Assembly (NCBI RefSeq): GCF_019916025.1
Contig: NZ_CP079737.1
Location: 1,302,001-1,366,000, forward strand
Direction of reading: 5' to 3'
Origin: Paraclostridium bifermentans
GTDB lineage: Bacteria; Bacillota; Clostridia; Peptostreptococcales; Peptostreptococcaceae
DNA length: 64,000 bases
Under the pieces are notes generated by a model that saw only the letters and a program-made list of their open reading frames with translations, made no database searches and was not told the origin of the DNA. Numbering within the stretch: the stretch's first letter is position 1; each line of letters begins with the position of its first letter. The translations under genes and the position numbers were made by a program. Below, piece after piece: positions 45,957 to 56,211 of the stretch.

Positions 45957-46194
45957 ACTGTGATTATATGATGAAAAAATGGTTACAATAATTGAATTTA
46001 TAACTTTGAAAAATAAATTGAAAATTCAGATATATTTAATGGTAAGTTTATAAATGTACTAAACAAGTAGAGTTTCAATATAAAAGCATTGAAATAAGTC
46101 TTAAAAAATGGTATCCTATCAAAAGAAAATCTAAAAAGAATGTCGTTATTATATATAAAATCAATTTAAAAATTGGGATTTAATATATATATTT

Positions 46195-46221
46195 AAGAGC
46201 TTATTTATTTAAGCTCTTTTT
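46195..46221 (+). terminator. terminator/attenuator in the ABC-F leader
   Basis: 9-bp stem (46195-46203 with 46210-46218), 6-nt loop and a T-run, ending about 25 nt before the ABC-F start codon and just before its AGAGAGG site. Its position far (240 nt) from the preceding gene fits an attenuator rather than a plain terminator. Confidence 0.65.
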
Positions 46222-46245
46222 AAATGATAAAGAGAGGTAATAAAT

Positions 46246-47985
46246 ATGATAAAAATTGACAACTTGTCCTACTCATTTCCAAACAAAGATCTATACAATA
46301 ATATTTCATTTACATTAGAAGAGGGTCAACACTGTGCTTTCATAGGAGCTAGTGGTAGTGGAAAAAGTACACTTATAGATATAATTATGGATCCAGAAAG
46401 ATACGTGTATGATGGTACATTAGAAATAGATCCAAACTTCAAAATTGGATATGTAAGTCAGTTCTTACAAGAAAATAAAAGCAAAGAAACTACAGTTTTT
46501 GAATATATAGCAGAAGAATTTATAAAATTACAAGAAAAAATTTCATCTATATGTACTGAAATGGAAACATCTTCGGATATTGATACGCTTTTAGAAAAGT
46601 ACCAAGAAGCTTTAGATGCATTTGATGCAATTGATGGTGATGATTATGAAAGTAATATTAATAGAAAACTAAATCTTGCAAACTTAGGTAATCATAAAGA
46701 TAAAAAGTTATCTGAAATTAGTGGAGGAGAATTTAAACTTATCCAAATAATTAAGGAAATGCTTAATAATCCTGACTTGATGATTATGGATGAACCAGAT
46801 GTATTTTTAGACTTTGAGAATCTTAATGCGCTAAAGAGTTTAATTAATTCTCACAAGAAAACAATACTAGTTATTACACACAATAGATATCTACTTAATC
46901 ATTGTTTTAATAAAATTATACATCTTGAAAATGCACAACTTCAAGAATTTGATGGAAGATATATTGATTATAATTTCTCATTACTTCAAACTAAAATTGA
47001 ATTACAAGAATTATCTATTGCTGATGATGAAGAAATTGAGAGAAATGAAGCTTTAATCCAAAAATTAAGAGAAAGAGCAACTTATAATGCTGAAGCTTCT
47101 AACGGAAGAGCTTTAAAAGCTAGAGTTAAAATACAAGAAAGATTAGAAGCTCGTAGAATTAAAGCTCCGTTTGTAGATATTAAACAACCAAATATTAAAT
47201 TAGATACTGATAATGAAATAGAAGAAACTATTGCTTTAAAAGTTAATGATTATAGAATGGCTTTTGATAAAGTTCTTTTAGAAGATGTTAATTTTGAAAT
47301 TAAATCTAATGATAAAGTAGCACTTGTTGGTACAAATGGGGTTGGTAAAACCACTATACTTAGAGAAATATTCAAAAATAATAATAAATCAATTGAAATA
47401 AATGATGATATTAAGATAGCTTATTTATCTCAGGCACAATCAGAAATTTTAGACGAGTCTAACACAATATTTAAAGAATTTTCTGAGCTAGGATTTGAAA
47501 ATCGTAGAGATGTTAGAAGATATATTTCAAATTATGGTTTTGGGCAAGATGCTATTGAACAAAAGATAAAAGATTTATCTGGTGGAGAAAAAAATATTCT
47601 TCAATTAGCTAAGGTATCATATATTAAGGCAAATATGCTACTTTTAGACGAACCAACAAGCCATCTAGATACTTATTCTCAAATAGCACTTGAAAAAGCT
47701 ATAAAAGATTATAATGGTGCAATTTTAATGGTTTCTCATGATTACCAATTTATAAATAATTGCATGGACTATGTTTTAATGATTGAAGATAAGAAAATTA
47801 GAAAAGTTAGTATGAAAAAGTTTAGAAAAATGATTTATGCTAACCATTTTGATAGAGACTACTTAGAAATTGAAGAAAAGAAAAAATTAGTTGAAACAAA
47901 AATATCAAAAGCTTTAAGCGATATGGATTTTGAACTTGCAAAAGTGTTATGTCAAGATTTAGAAGAACTAATTAAATTGCTTTAA
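46246..47985 (+). CDS. ABC-F family ATPase
   Basis: 579 aa with two ABC domains in one chain and no membrane part. NBD1 has GASGSGKST, ISGGEFKL and IMDEPDVFLD; NBD2 has GTNGVGKTT, LSGGEKNI and LLDEPTSHLD. A charged linker (about 245-330) lies between them, and a C-terminal helical tail follows. ABC-F proteins act on the ribosome; members protect against drugs such as pleuromutilins, lincosamides and streptogramins, or aid translation. Which applies here is unclear. The leader holds a terminator, a feature of drug-inducible ABC-F genes. It uses ATT for Ile more than its neighbours do. Confidence 0.9.
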   Translation: MIKIDNLSYSFPNKDLYNNISFTLEEGQHCAFIGASGSGKSTLIDIIMDPERYVYDGTLEIDPNFKIGYVSQFLQENKSKETTVFEYIAEEFIKLQEKISSICTEMETSSDIDTLLEKYQEALDAFDAIDGDDYESNINRKLNLANLGNHKDKKLSEISGGEFKLIQIIKEMLNNPDLMIMDEPDVFLDFENLNALKSLINSHKKTILVITHNRYLLNHCFNKIIHLENAQLQEFDGRYIDYNFSLLQTKIELQELSIADDEEIERNEALIQKLRERATYNAEASNGRALKARVKIQERLEARRIKAPFVDIKQPNIKLDTDNEIEETIALKVNDYRMAFDKVLLEDVNFEIKSNDKVALVGTNGVGKTTILREIFKNNNKSIEINDDIKIAYLSQAQSEILDESNTIFKEFSELGFENRRDVRRYISNYGFGQDAIEQKIKDLSGGEKNILQLAKVSYIKANMLLLDEPTSHLDTYSQIALEKAIKDYNGAILMVSHDYQFINNCMDYVLMIEDKKIRKVSMKKFRKMIYANHFDRDYLEIEEKKKLVETKISKALSDMDFELAKVLCQDLEELIKLL

Positions 47986-48033
47986 GTATTATATCGTCTA
48001 AAGTGACAAGTTAATATATAAATGGAAAATAAA

Positions 48034-48083
48034 TAGGATTAGAGTAGGCCATATGTGCTTTATAAACTCTAATCCTAATTTTT
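48034..48083 (+). terminator. terminator after the ABC-F gene
   Basis: Perfect 12-bp stem (48034-48045 with 48066-48077), 20-nt loop, then a T-rich tail. Confidence 0.8.
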
Positions 48084-48107
48084 ATAGAATATAAGGAGTT
48101 GGGGAGT

Positions 48108-48545
48108 ATGTTTCATATAGAAATAGGAAATGTTGAAGGAAGCGGATATAAGGAATTTATAGATTTGGCAACAAGTTTATCTGATAAGTTTTTACTAGTT
48201 GAAAGAAATGATATGAACTCAAGTGGCAATCTAATAAATGTTCTAAAAAAATTAGAAAGTTCACTAATAGAGATGAAAGAACAATCTGAATGGCCAAGTG
48301 CTATGTTGACTGAGTCAACAGCTAAAGTTTATTATTATAAAATAGATGATAACTCTAAAAATGTATTAAAAGAAGAAGTTGATTCATTATTTTCTTGGGA
48401 GCAGCCTGAATTACCTGAAGATTTATGCTTTATAAATGGTGATGAAAGTTGGATAAGTACATCATCTCATGAAGGGTATTGTGATATAATCTCAGAAGAT
48501 GAGGATATTATTGATTCTATTTTAAAAATAGAGGGAGTCAAATAA
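48108..48545 (+). CDS. small protein of the family often mislabelled stage III sporulation protein AH
   Basis: 145 aa from the ATG at 48108 with AAGGAG 9 nt upstream; a TTG at 48099 is inside the site and rejected. The C-terminal WEQPELPEDLCFINGDESWISTSSHEGYCDI resembles a family of short proteins that databases sometimes label SpoIIIAH without real relation to it. No membrane segment. It lies 32 nt before the PLD-helicase gene and is likely co-transcribed. Function unknown. Confidence 0.6.
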   Translation: MFHIEIGNVEGSGYKEFIDLATSLSDKFLLVERNDMNSSGNLINVLKKLESSLIEMKEQSEWPSAMLTESTAKVYYYKIDDNSKNVLKEEVDSLFSWEQPELPEDLCFINGDESWISTSSHEGYCDIISEDEDIIDSILKIEGVK

Positions 48546-48577
48546 GTATAAATAATAATTAAAATAAGGGGTAGAAA

Positions 48578-51500
48578 ATGAAAATTAAAAAGGGGATATA
48601 TGAGCAAGTAATCTCTAATAAAATACATGAAGAACTTAAAATTAGGGAAGATGAAATAAATATATTTAAAGAAGAAATAGAAAAAGAAGAAGCTAAAGTA
48701 ATTCTTTCTAAATATTTACAAGAAGTAACTAAAAAAAGCTTAAATCTAATTAAAAACAAAGATATAAATAAACAAATTGAGGTATGTAATCAAATAATAG
48801 ATTATTTATCTGAGCAAGTAGAAGATAAAGAAATAAAAGAAAATAATATACATAAAGATGGAGAAATATTATTAAGTGTAGAAGAAAAAATAAATAAATC
48901 TAAAATAAAAAACAATAATATAAGGCCACTAACCCCTATATCACAAAGCTATTTATTTACAAATTCTAACAATGAACCAGATTTAATAAGTGAATTAAAA
49001 AGAGAAATATTAAGTAGTGATAATATAGATATATTAGTATCTTTTATAAGATGGAGTGGACTAAGGCTTATTAAAGATGAACTTATAGAACATACACAAA
49101 CTAAAAAACTTAGAATAATAACTACTTCATATATGGGAGCAAGTGAATTTAAAGCCATAAAGTTTTTATCAGAACTTCCAAATACAGAAGTAAAAATATC
49201 TTATGATACACAAAGAACAAGGCTACATGCTAAAAGTTATATGTTTCATAGGAACACAGGATTTACGACAGCATACATTGGGTCATCGAATATATCAAAA
49301 GATGCAATGACAACAGGTCTTGAATGGAATATGAAAGTTAGCGAAAAAGATTCTAAAAACATAGTGGATAAATTTAAAGCTACATTTGAAAGTTATTTTA
49401 ATGATGAAGAATTTAAAACTTTTACAGAAGAAGATGAAGAAAAATTAAAAATGGAACTAAAAAAAGCTAGAGTAAGTGATTTGAAAAATGAAAATAACGA
49501 TATAGCTAATATTGATGTTAGGCCTTATCATTATCAGCAAGAAATACTAGATACTCTAAGTGTTGAAAGAGATGTACTAGGGCACAATAAAAATTTGGTT
49601 GTAGCAGCAACTGGAGTTGGAAAAACTGTTATATCTGCATTTGATTATAAAAATTTTAAAAGTCAAAATAAAGGTAAAGTAAATAGATTACTATTTATTG
49701 CACACAGGGAAGATATATTATCACAAAGTCTTAAAACTTTTAGAACAATACTAAGAGATAGAAATTTTGGGGGATTATATAGTGGTAATTTTACACCTAA
49801 TAATATAGATCATGTATTTATGACTATACAAACATTTAATTCTAAGAAGTTTGATGAATGTTTAGATAAAGAGTTTTATGATTTTATAATAATCGATGAA
49901 TTTCATCATGCAAGTGCACCTAGTTATCAAAAGATATTAGAACACTTTGAACCTAAGGTATTATTAGGTCTTACTGCAACACCTGAAAGAATGGATGGAA
50001 AAGATGTTTTAGAATATTTTGATGGTAGAATAAGTAGTGAAATGAGATTGGGTGAGGCTATAGATAAAAAGTTATTATCTACATTTCAATATTTTTGTGT
50101 AAGTGATGAACTTGACTTAAGCAAACTTAAATGGTCAAAAGGTGGATATGACAATAAAGAACTTACAGAATTACTTACAATAGATAAGTTAAATTCTAAG
50201 AAAAGAGCAGACTTAGTCATTAGAAGCTTACATGATTATATATCAGATATTGATGAAGTAGTCGGACTTGGATTTTGCGTAAGTATAGAACATGCAAATT
50301 TCATGGCTAATTATTTCAATGATAAAAAAATACCTTCAGTTGCTATAAGCTCAAAAACTACTAAAGATGAAAGAGATAAAGCAAAATCAGGCCTTATAAA
50401 CGGAAAGTACAAATTTGCATTTGTAGTTGATTTATATAATGAAGGTGTAGATATCCCAGAAGTTAATACAATACTATTTTTAAGACCTACTGAAAGCTTA
50501 ACAGTATTTTTACAACAGCTAGGAAGAGGTCTTAGACTTAGTGATAATAAAGAATGATTAACAGTACTTGACTATGTAGGACAAGCACATAAAAATTATA
50601 ACTTTTATGAAAAGTTCTCATCAATAGCAAGAAAAAAAGGAAAAGCTTTAAAAGAAGAAATTGAAAGTGGCTTTATAACACTACCTAAGGGTTGTCATCT
50701 TCATATGGAGAAGCAAGCTAAGGAATATATATTAAGAAATATTAATTCATTTATAAATAATAAAACAACTATAACCAATAAAATTAAAACTTTTGAAATT
50801 GAAAGTGGTAAAAAGTTAAATTTAGAAAACTTTATAGAATTTTATAACATAACGTTAAAAGAAATTTACAAAACTAAAAATAGTTTTTATAGACTTTGTG
50901 TAAATGCAAAAGTTAAAGAAGATTTTTGTGATATAGATGAAAAATGTTTAAGTAGTGGAATACTTAGACTTACAAATACTGATTCTGTAAAACTTCTTAA
51001 ATTTTGGATAGAAATATTGCAAAGCTATAAAAATGAAAATAAAATTGCAAATTTAACTGATAGTGAAGAAAAAATGTTACTTATGTTGCATTACACTTTG
51101 TATACTAAGAGTCCTAAAGAATTAGGGGTAAATAATATAATTGAGTTTTTAAAAAGGTTGTATTCGAATAGATTAATGTATGAAGAAATTTTAGAGGTAC
51201 TTAAATACAACTTAAATCATATAAAGGTAAAAACATTAAGTGATGAACTCGAGTTTGAAAGTAATTTAGAAGTTCATTCAACTTATACTAAAGAGCAAAT
51301 ATTAGCAGCATTTGGGAAAAATACAATAGATAAACAATATCCTCTTAGAGAAGGTGTTTTATATATTGAAGAAATAAAAACAGATATATTTTTAATAACT
51401 TTAAATAAAGTCGAAAAACATTTTTCTCCATCTACTATGTATGAAGATTATGCTATAAATGATAAATTATTTAATTGGCAAAGTCAGAGTAGGACAAGTA

Positions 51501-51727
51501 TAGATTCGCCTACGGGACAAAGGTATGTAAATCACATGAACACAAATAACAATATATTGCTATTTGTTAGAGAAAATAAAAGAGAAGATGGAATTACTTC
51601 TCCATATATTTATTTAGGGCCAGCAGATATAGTAAGTTATAGTGGTAGCAAACCTATAAATATTGTGTGGAAGCTTAAAAATACATTGCCTGCAAGCATT
51701 GCTGTAAAAGTAGAAAAAGCTTTGTAA
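48578..51727 (+). pseudogene. PLD-nuclease/SF2 helicase/DUF3427 protein interrupted by an in-frame TGA
   Basis: One continuous frame of about 1049 codons broken only by TGA at 50555-50557. The N-terminal region is coiled; a PLD-type nuclease domain follows (about 125-265: HAKSYMF and later IGSSNIS). The SF2 helicase has AATGVGKTVIS, IIIDEFHH, LTATPERMDG and QLGRGLRLS. The C-terminal DUF3427 domain begins near STYTKEQILAAFG. After the TGA the conserved LTVLDYVGQAHKNYNF continues in frame, so a single Cys or Trp codon (TGT/TGC/TGG) has become TGA. If the stop is real, translation yields a 659-aa nuclease-helicase lacking the final motif and DUF3427; an internal ATG at 50705 could give a 340-aa piece. 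Such proteins are suspected DNA-processing or defence enzymes. Confidence 0.85.
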
Positions 51728-51774
51728 AAAATATATTTTCAAAAACACAGAGAATTTATGAATAATATAAAATT

Positions 51775-51812
51775 AATCCCCCTATGTAAAAAAGCAGACA
51801 TAGGGGGATTGA
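51775..51812. terminator. bidirectional terminator before prfC
   Basis: Perfect 13-bp stem with five G-C pairs in a row (51775-51787 with 51798-51810), 10-nt loop, between convergent genes. Confidence 0.75.
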
Positions 51813-51815
51813 TAT

Positions 51816-53414
51816 TTATAAAGAAGTTTCTCTTAAAACTAAACCTTCGTTTCTTTCAAGAAGATGTCTAATAGACCATTCATTTTGGAATAACAATACT
51901 GGATTTCTATTTTTATCTTCAACTAGTATTGTATCCATTGTCATCGAAAGCTTATCTGAATTGAAAGTCTCGGGTTCAATCCAACGTATATAACGGTAAG
52001 ATAGTGTATTCATCATCATCTCAACACCATACTCTTGCTTTAGACGATATTCTAAAACTTCAAACTGTAAAACCCCAACAACTCCTACTATAAGTTCTTC
52101 CATACCAAAGTTAGGTTGTTTGAATACTTGTATAGCACCTTCTTCTGCTAATTGTGTAATACCTTTTACAAATTGCTTTCTTTTAAGAGCATTCTTTGTA
52201 GAAACTCTTGCAAAATGTTCAGGAGCAAATTGTGGTATACCAGTGTACTCAAGCTTTGATTGTTTTTCACTTAAAGTATCACCAATATTAAATATACCTG
52301 GGTCGTGTATACCTATAATATCTCCTGGATAAGCTGTATCTATTATAACACGGTCTTGTGCCACAAACTGTTGTGGTTGAGAAAGTTTTATCTTCTTATT
52401 TCTTTGAACATGATTTACTGACATGCCTTTTTCAAATTTACCAGAGCAAATTCTAAGGAATGCGATTCTATCTCTATGAGCTTTATCCATATTAGCTTGG
52501 ATTTTAAATATAAATCCTGAGAAATTATCAGAATTAGGATCTATATCACCTAAGTTACTGCTACGAGGCATAGGTGGTGGTGTTATCTCTAAAAATGATT
52601 CTAAAAATGGTTCAACACCAAAGTTAGTAAGGGCACTTCCGAAGAATACAGGAGATAATTCACCATTTAATATTTTATCTAAATCAAAATTATCACCAGC
52701 TATATCTAAAAGTTCTATATCTTCTAGTAATTTTCCATGAAGAGCATCACCTAATAAAGTATTGAATTTTTCATCAGTTACCTCTCCAGTTATAGAATTA
52801 GCAATAGATTGTCCGTGGTTACCATCATCAAATAATTCTATTTGATTTTTATGACGGTTAAATACACCTCTAAATTCTTTACCAGAACCAATTGGCCAGT
52901 TTACTGGGCAAGAACGAATTCCTAATACATTTTCAATATCTTCAAGTAGTTCAAATGGGTCTTTTCCTTGACGGTCCATTTTATTTATGAATGTGAAAAT
53001 TGGAATTCCTCTCATTTTGCAAACGTGGAATAATTTCTTTGTTTGCTCCTCAACCCCTTTAGCAGAGTCAATAACCATTACTGCACAGTCTGCTGCCATA
53101 AGAGTTCTATAAGTATCCTCACTGAAATCTTGATGTCCTGGAGTATCAAGAATGTTTATGCAAAAGTTGTTATATTCAAATTGAAGAACACTTGACGCAA
53201 CAGATATACCTCTTTGTTTTTCAATTTCCATCCAGTCAGACACTGCATGTTTTTGAGATCTTCTTGATTTAACAGATCCTGCTTCACGAATTGCTCCACC
53301 ATATAATAGAAACTTTTCAGTTAACGTAGTTTTTCCTGCATCGGGATGGGAAATGATTGCGAAAGTTCTTCTTCTTTTAACTTCATCAATCAAGCTTAAA
53401 TTTTGTTCTGTCAT
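51816..53414 (-). CDS. prfC: peptide chain release factor 3
   Basis: 532 aa translational GTPase. G1 is SHPDAGKTTLTE, G3 is DTPGHQDFSEDTYRTL and G4 is FINKMDRQ; the RF3 C-terminal domain contains FAPEHFARVSTKN and VGVLQFEVLEYRLKQEYGVE. RF3 recycles RF1/RF2 from the ribosome after termination. The N-terminal MTEQNLSLIDEVKRRRTFAIISHPDAGKTT matches the family. AAAGGATGATAAAAA precedes the ATG. Single gene. Confidence 0.96.
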   Translation of the reverse strand: MTEQNLSLIDEVKRRRTFAIISHPDAGKTTLTEKFLLYGGAIREAGSVKSRRSQKHAVSDWMEIEKQRGISVASSVLQFEYNNFCINILDTPGHQDFSEDTYRTLMAADCAVMVIDSAKGVEEQTKKLFHVCKMRGIPIFTFINKMDRQGKDPFELLEDIENVLGIRSCPVNWPIGSGKEFRGVFNRHKNQIELFDDGNHGQSIANSITGEVTDEKFNTLLGDALHGKLLEDIELLDIAGDNFDLDKILNGELSPVFFGSALTNFGVEPFLESFLEITPPPMPRSSNLGDIDPNSDNFSGFIFKIQANMDKAHRDRIAFLRICSGKFEKGMSVNHVQRNKKIKLSQPQQFVAQDRVIIDTAYPGDIIGIHDPGIFNIGDTLSEKQSKLEYTGIPQFAPEHFARVSTKNALKRKQFVKGITQLAEEGAIQVFKQPNFGMEELIVGVVGVLQFEVLEYRLKQEYGVEMMMNTLSYRYIRWIEPETFNSDKLSMTMDTILVEDKNRNPVLLFQNEWSIRHLLERNEGLVLRETSL

Positions 53415-53685
53415 TTTTTATCATCCTTTATTTTAATTTTATGATTATTCAAATATAAAAAACTATAACCCTATTGATATTATAATTTTATTGCAAAACT
53501 GTCAATATAGAAACAGACTAAATTATAGCAATAAGGAGATTTATTTTAAGTTTTAAAATTAAATTAAAAGAATGATATTTTCTTTTGAATAAATAGAAAA
53601 AATATTAAGTTGTAAGTAAATTTTTAGTATAATAATACTTATTAAGTATTTTAAAGAAAGCTAAAAAAGAAAGAGGAAAAAGTAA

Positions 53686-54354
53686 ATGAGATCTATAAAT
53701 ATACTAGAAGAAATTTCAGATGGAAAATTATATGATATTGAAGATATAGTAAAAGCAGATACATGTGGTTGTGATGGATGTAATGATTGCTGTTGTGATG
53801 TCGGAGAATTAGTAATTCTTACGCCTTTTGATCTATATGAAATGGTTACATATTTAGGAGTTGAATTTGATGAACTAGTAGGACAAAATATTGAATTACG
53901 TCAAAATAATAAAATTTTATTGCCATATTTAAAAATGAATGATGATAACAAAAACTGTAGCTTTTTAAATAAAGAAGGAAGATGCATTATTCACTCTAAA
54001 CGCCCAAATATTTGTCGCTTATTTCCGCTTGGAAGAGTATATAAAGATGATGATTTTAAGTATTTCTTACAGATAGGAAACTGTCCAAAAGAAGATTTAA
54101 AGGATATAAAAATAAGTCAATGGGTAGGAATTGATAATTACGACGAGAATAAGAAATTTATATTAGAGTGGTATAAGTTTATTAAAGCACTAACTTTCCG
54201 CTTAAAATTTGTTAGAGATGAAAAAGAAATTGAGGAAATTAATAAAACCTTATTAGATAATTGCTATCGTGTTGAAATAGAAGAAGGTAAAGATTTTTAT
54301 TCCACATTTATGAAAAATTTACCTGAGATAAAAAATAAACTAGGAATTATTTAG
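53686..54354 (+). CDS. YkgJ-family cysteine cluster protein
   Basis: 222 aa. Cysteines cluster at CGCDGCNDCCCDVGE near the N-terminus and again in CSFLNKEGRCIIHSKRPNICRLFPLGR, the zinc/iron-chelating CxxCxxCC ... C ... C pattern of the YkgJ (UPF0153) family. The biochemical role is unknown. AAAGAGGAAAAAGTAA precedes the ATG. It stands alone between prfC (divergent) and a terminator. Confidence 0.85.
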   Translation: MRSINILEEISDGKLYDIEDIVKADTCGCDGCNDCCCDVGELVILTPFDLYEMVTYLGVEFDELVGQNIELRQNNKILLPYLKMNDDNKNCSFLNKEGRCIIHSKRPNICRLFPLGRVYKDDDFKYFLQIGNCPKEDLKDIKISQWVGIDNYDENKKFILEWYKFIKALTFRLKFVRDEKEIEEINKTLLDNCYRVEIEEGKDFYSTFMKNLPEIKNKLGII

Positions 54355-54366
54355 TTCAATTATATT

Positions 54367-54416
54367 AAGGCTGTAAATAGATTTATGAAAATATAAACTA
54401 TTTACAGCCTTTTTTA
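54367..54416 (+). terminator. terminator after the cysteine-cluster gene
   Basis: Perfect 14-bp stem (54367-54380 with 54398-54411), 17-nt loop, T-run. Confidence 0.85.
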
Positions 54417-54494
54417 TAATAGAAATGTAACATATATGTAATATAAAAATGATAAATTTATGTTTATTAAAAGGCAATAAAAAGGAGATAGAAT

Positions 54495-55334
54495 TTGAAA
54501 TTACTAAACAAAATATTTAAACTAATAATTTTAACAATTATTATATGTTTGCTTATGTTTTCATATGCAAGATATATAGAGCCTTCTATGTTAAGGGTTA
54601 AAAATATAGACTTGAAAGCTAAAGATATAAAAGATTGTAAAGTTGTATTTTTTACGGATACACATTTTGGGAAACTATACTCTCAAAGTAATATAGATAA
54701 GATAGTTAAAAAGATAAATAATCAAAATCCAGATATTGTTATATTTGGAGGAGATCTTTTAGATAATTATGCAAGGGATTACTCTTTATTAGATTCTAAT
54801 AGTCTTCAGAATAGTTTAAGTAAAATTGAAGCAAAATATGGTAAATATGCAGTGTTTGGGAATCCTGATTATGGAGGAGGAGCTTCTAGAGTATATGAAA
54901 AATTTATGAATGGAGGTGGATTTAAAGTTCTAAAAAACGAAAGTTCATATATAAATGATTTAAACTTAAACATAATCGGATATGATGATTATTTGCTTGG
55001 AAATACTAAAAAATCTGATTACAAAATTGAAAAAAATAAATTCAATTTAGTAGTCACTCATGAACCAGATGTTGTAGAATTAATGATATCTTCAAGCGAG
55101 AATTTTATTCTAAGTGGGCATTCACATGGAGGTCAAGTAACTATCCCATTTCTAACAGATAAAATACTTCCAGTAGGAGCACATAAATATGTTAAAGGAC
55201 TATACTCAGAAAAGAATGTAGGAATAAATGATAGTACAAAAATGTATGTTAGTAGCGGGATTGGTATGACAAGCATTCCGTTAAGGTTTTTAAATCCTCC
55301 AGAAATTGTAGTATTTAATATTTCAGCAAATTAG
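54495..55334 (+). CDS. membrane-anchored metallophosphoesterase (YkuE-like) with altered GNHD motif
   Basis: 279 aa starting at TTG 54495 with AAAGGAG upstream. One N-terminal TM helix (LIILTIIICLLMFSYARYI) anchors an outward-facing phosphoesterase domain. Motifs are DTHFG, FGGDLLDN, GNPDYGGG, VTHEPD and LSGHSHGGQ. The usual GNHD has become GNPD (codon CCT), so the general-acid His is missing while most metal ligands remain. Family members act on phospholipid or nucleotide phosphodiesters. This copy may be impaired or altered. Confidence 0.85.
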   Translation: MKLLNKIFKLIILTIIICLLMFSYARYIEPSMLRVKNIDLKAKDIKDCKVVFFTDTHFGKLYSQSNIDKIVKKINNQNPDIVIFGGDLLDNYARDYSLLDSNSLQNSLSKIEAKYGKYAVFGNPDYGGGASRVYEKFMNGGGFKVLKNESSYINDLNLNIIGYDDYLLGNTKKSDYKIEKNKFNLVVTHEPDVVELMISSSENFILSGHSHGGQVTIPFLTDKILPVGAHKYVKGLYSEKNVGINDSTKMYVSSGIGMTSIPLRFLNPPEIVVFNISAN

Positions 55335-55431
55335 AATTCAGTTGTATTACATGGTAGTAAAATTTTATAGTAACTAAAAAAATCATATAACATAAAATAA
55401 TATAATTGAAAAATCTAATTGGAGGATAACT

Positions 55432-56139
55432 ATGAACAATTCAACTGAAAAAGTTATGGTAGATTTTGCAAATGGGAATGTAACTGGGGATCATTCAAAA
55501 GATGATGTGATTTTAATAGGTATTTCACCTTATAAAGAGAGTTCTTATGTAGATGAAATAGAGATTGTTTTAAATCAAGAAAATGGAAACTCTATATCCA
55601 TTAAATTTCCATATAGTGGATATGATATGCAACTTTTTTTAGGGGATTTTACTGGGAATAATAGATCAGACATAATGGTAAGAGGAGGATTTGGAGGATC
55701 TGGAGGTTTTGAAATAGGGGTTATTTATAAATATGAAAATGGAAAATTAGTAGAGATTTTCAATCAAAATACATTTTATGATAACAATAAGTGTCAAGCA
55801 TCATATAAAGAAAATTATAAGCTAAATATTAACTGTGGAGAAAATAAATACTCATTAAATTTAGCTGCAAGACCTAAAGACTATTTAAATTTAATATATA
55901 CTCCTGATGGTAAAGTTAAGCCTACATATGAACCATATGTAGATGCTCCAAGTGCTATATTACCTACAAAGCAGATATATAATAATTTTTATGAACTTAT
56001 TATTTTGCAAAGGGTAGTAGGAGTGGCAAATTCAGATACTTTAGCATCAATACAAACGTTATTGAGTTTAGAAGACAGTAAAAATAATATAATATACAAA
56101 GGATTATTATTTTTACCTGGGGAAGAGACTGAAAACTAA
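55432..56139 (+). CDS. VCBS/FG-GAP-like protein, unknown
   Basis: 235 aa without a signal peptide. An FG-GAP/VCBS-like unit is visible in LFLGDFTGNNRSDIMVRGGFGGSGGFEIGVIYKY, where the Asp/Asn-rich loop could bind calcium, and a weaker one near residue 15 (GNVTGDHSKDDVILIGIS). Similar non-secreted proteins occur in spore-formers, some as coat-associated proteins; that is only suggestive here. AATTGGAGGATAACT precedes the ATG. Single gene with a terminator. Confidence 0.65.
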   Translation: MNNSTEKVMVDFANGNVTGDHSKDDVILIGISPYKESSYVDEIEIVLNQENGNSISIKFPYSGYDMQLFLGDFTGNNRSDIMVRGGFGGSGGFEIGVIYKYENGKLVEIFNQNTFYDNNKCQASYKENYKLNINCGENKYSLNLAARPKDYLNLIYTPDGKVKPTYEPYVDAPSAILPTKQIYNNFYELIILQRVVGVANSDTLASIQTLLSLEDSKNNIIYKGLLFLPGEETEN

Positions 56140-56151
56140 AATATTAATAAT

Positions 56152-56193
56152 AAAAAAGCCTGAAAATAGATTGGTATTTTCAGGCTTTTTTAT
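56152..56193. terminator. bidirectional terminator
   Basis: Perfect 17-bp stem (56152-56168 with 56175-56191), 6-nt loop, A-run and T-run arms, between convergent genes. Confidence 0.88.
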
Positions 56194-56211
56194 GTTAGGT
56201 AAATTTTCATA

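Noticed and set aside
50705-51727. Independent 340-aa gene
   Set aside because: It is in the same frame as the helicase upstream and continues conserved helicase and DUF3427 sequence, so it is the 3' part of one interrupted gene.
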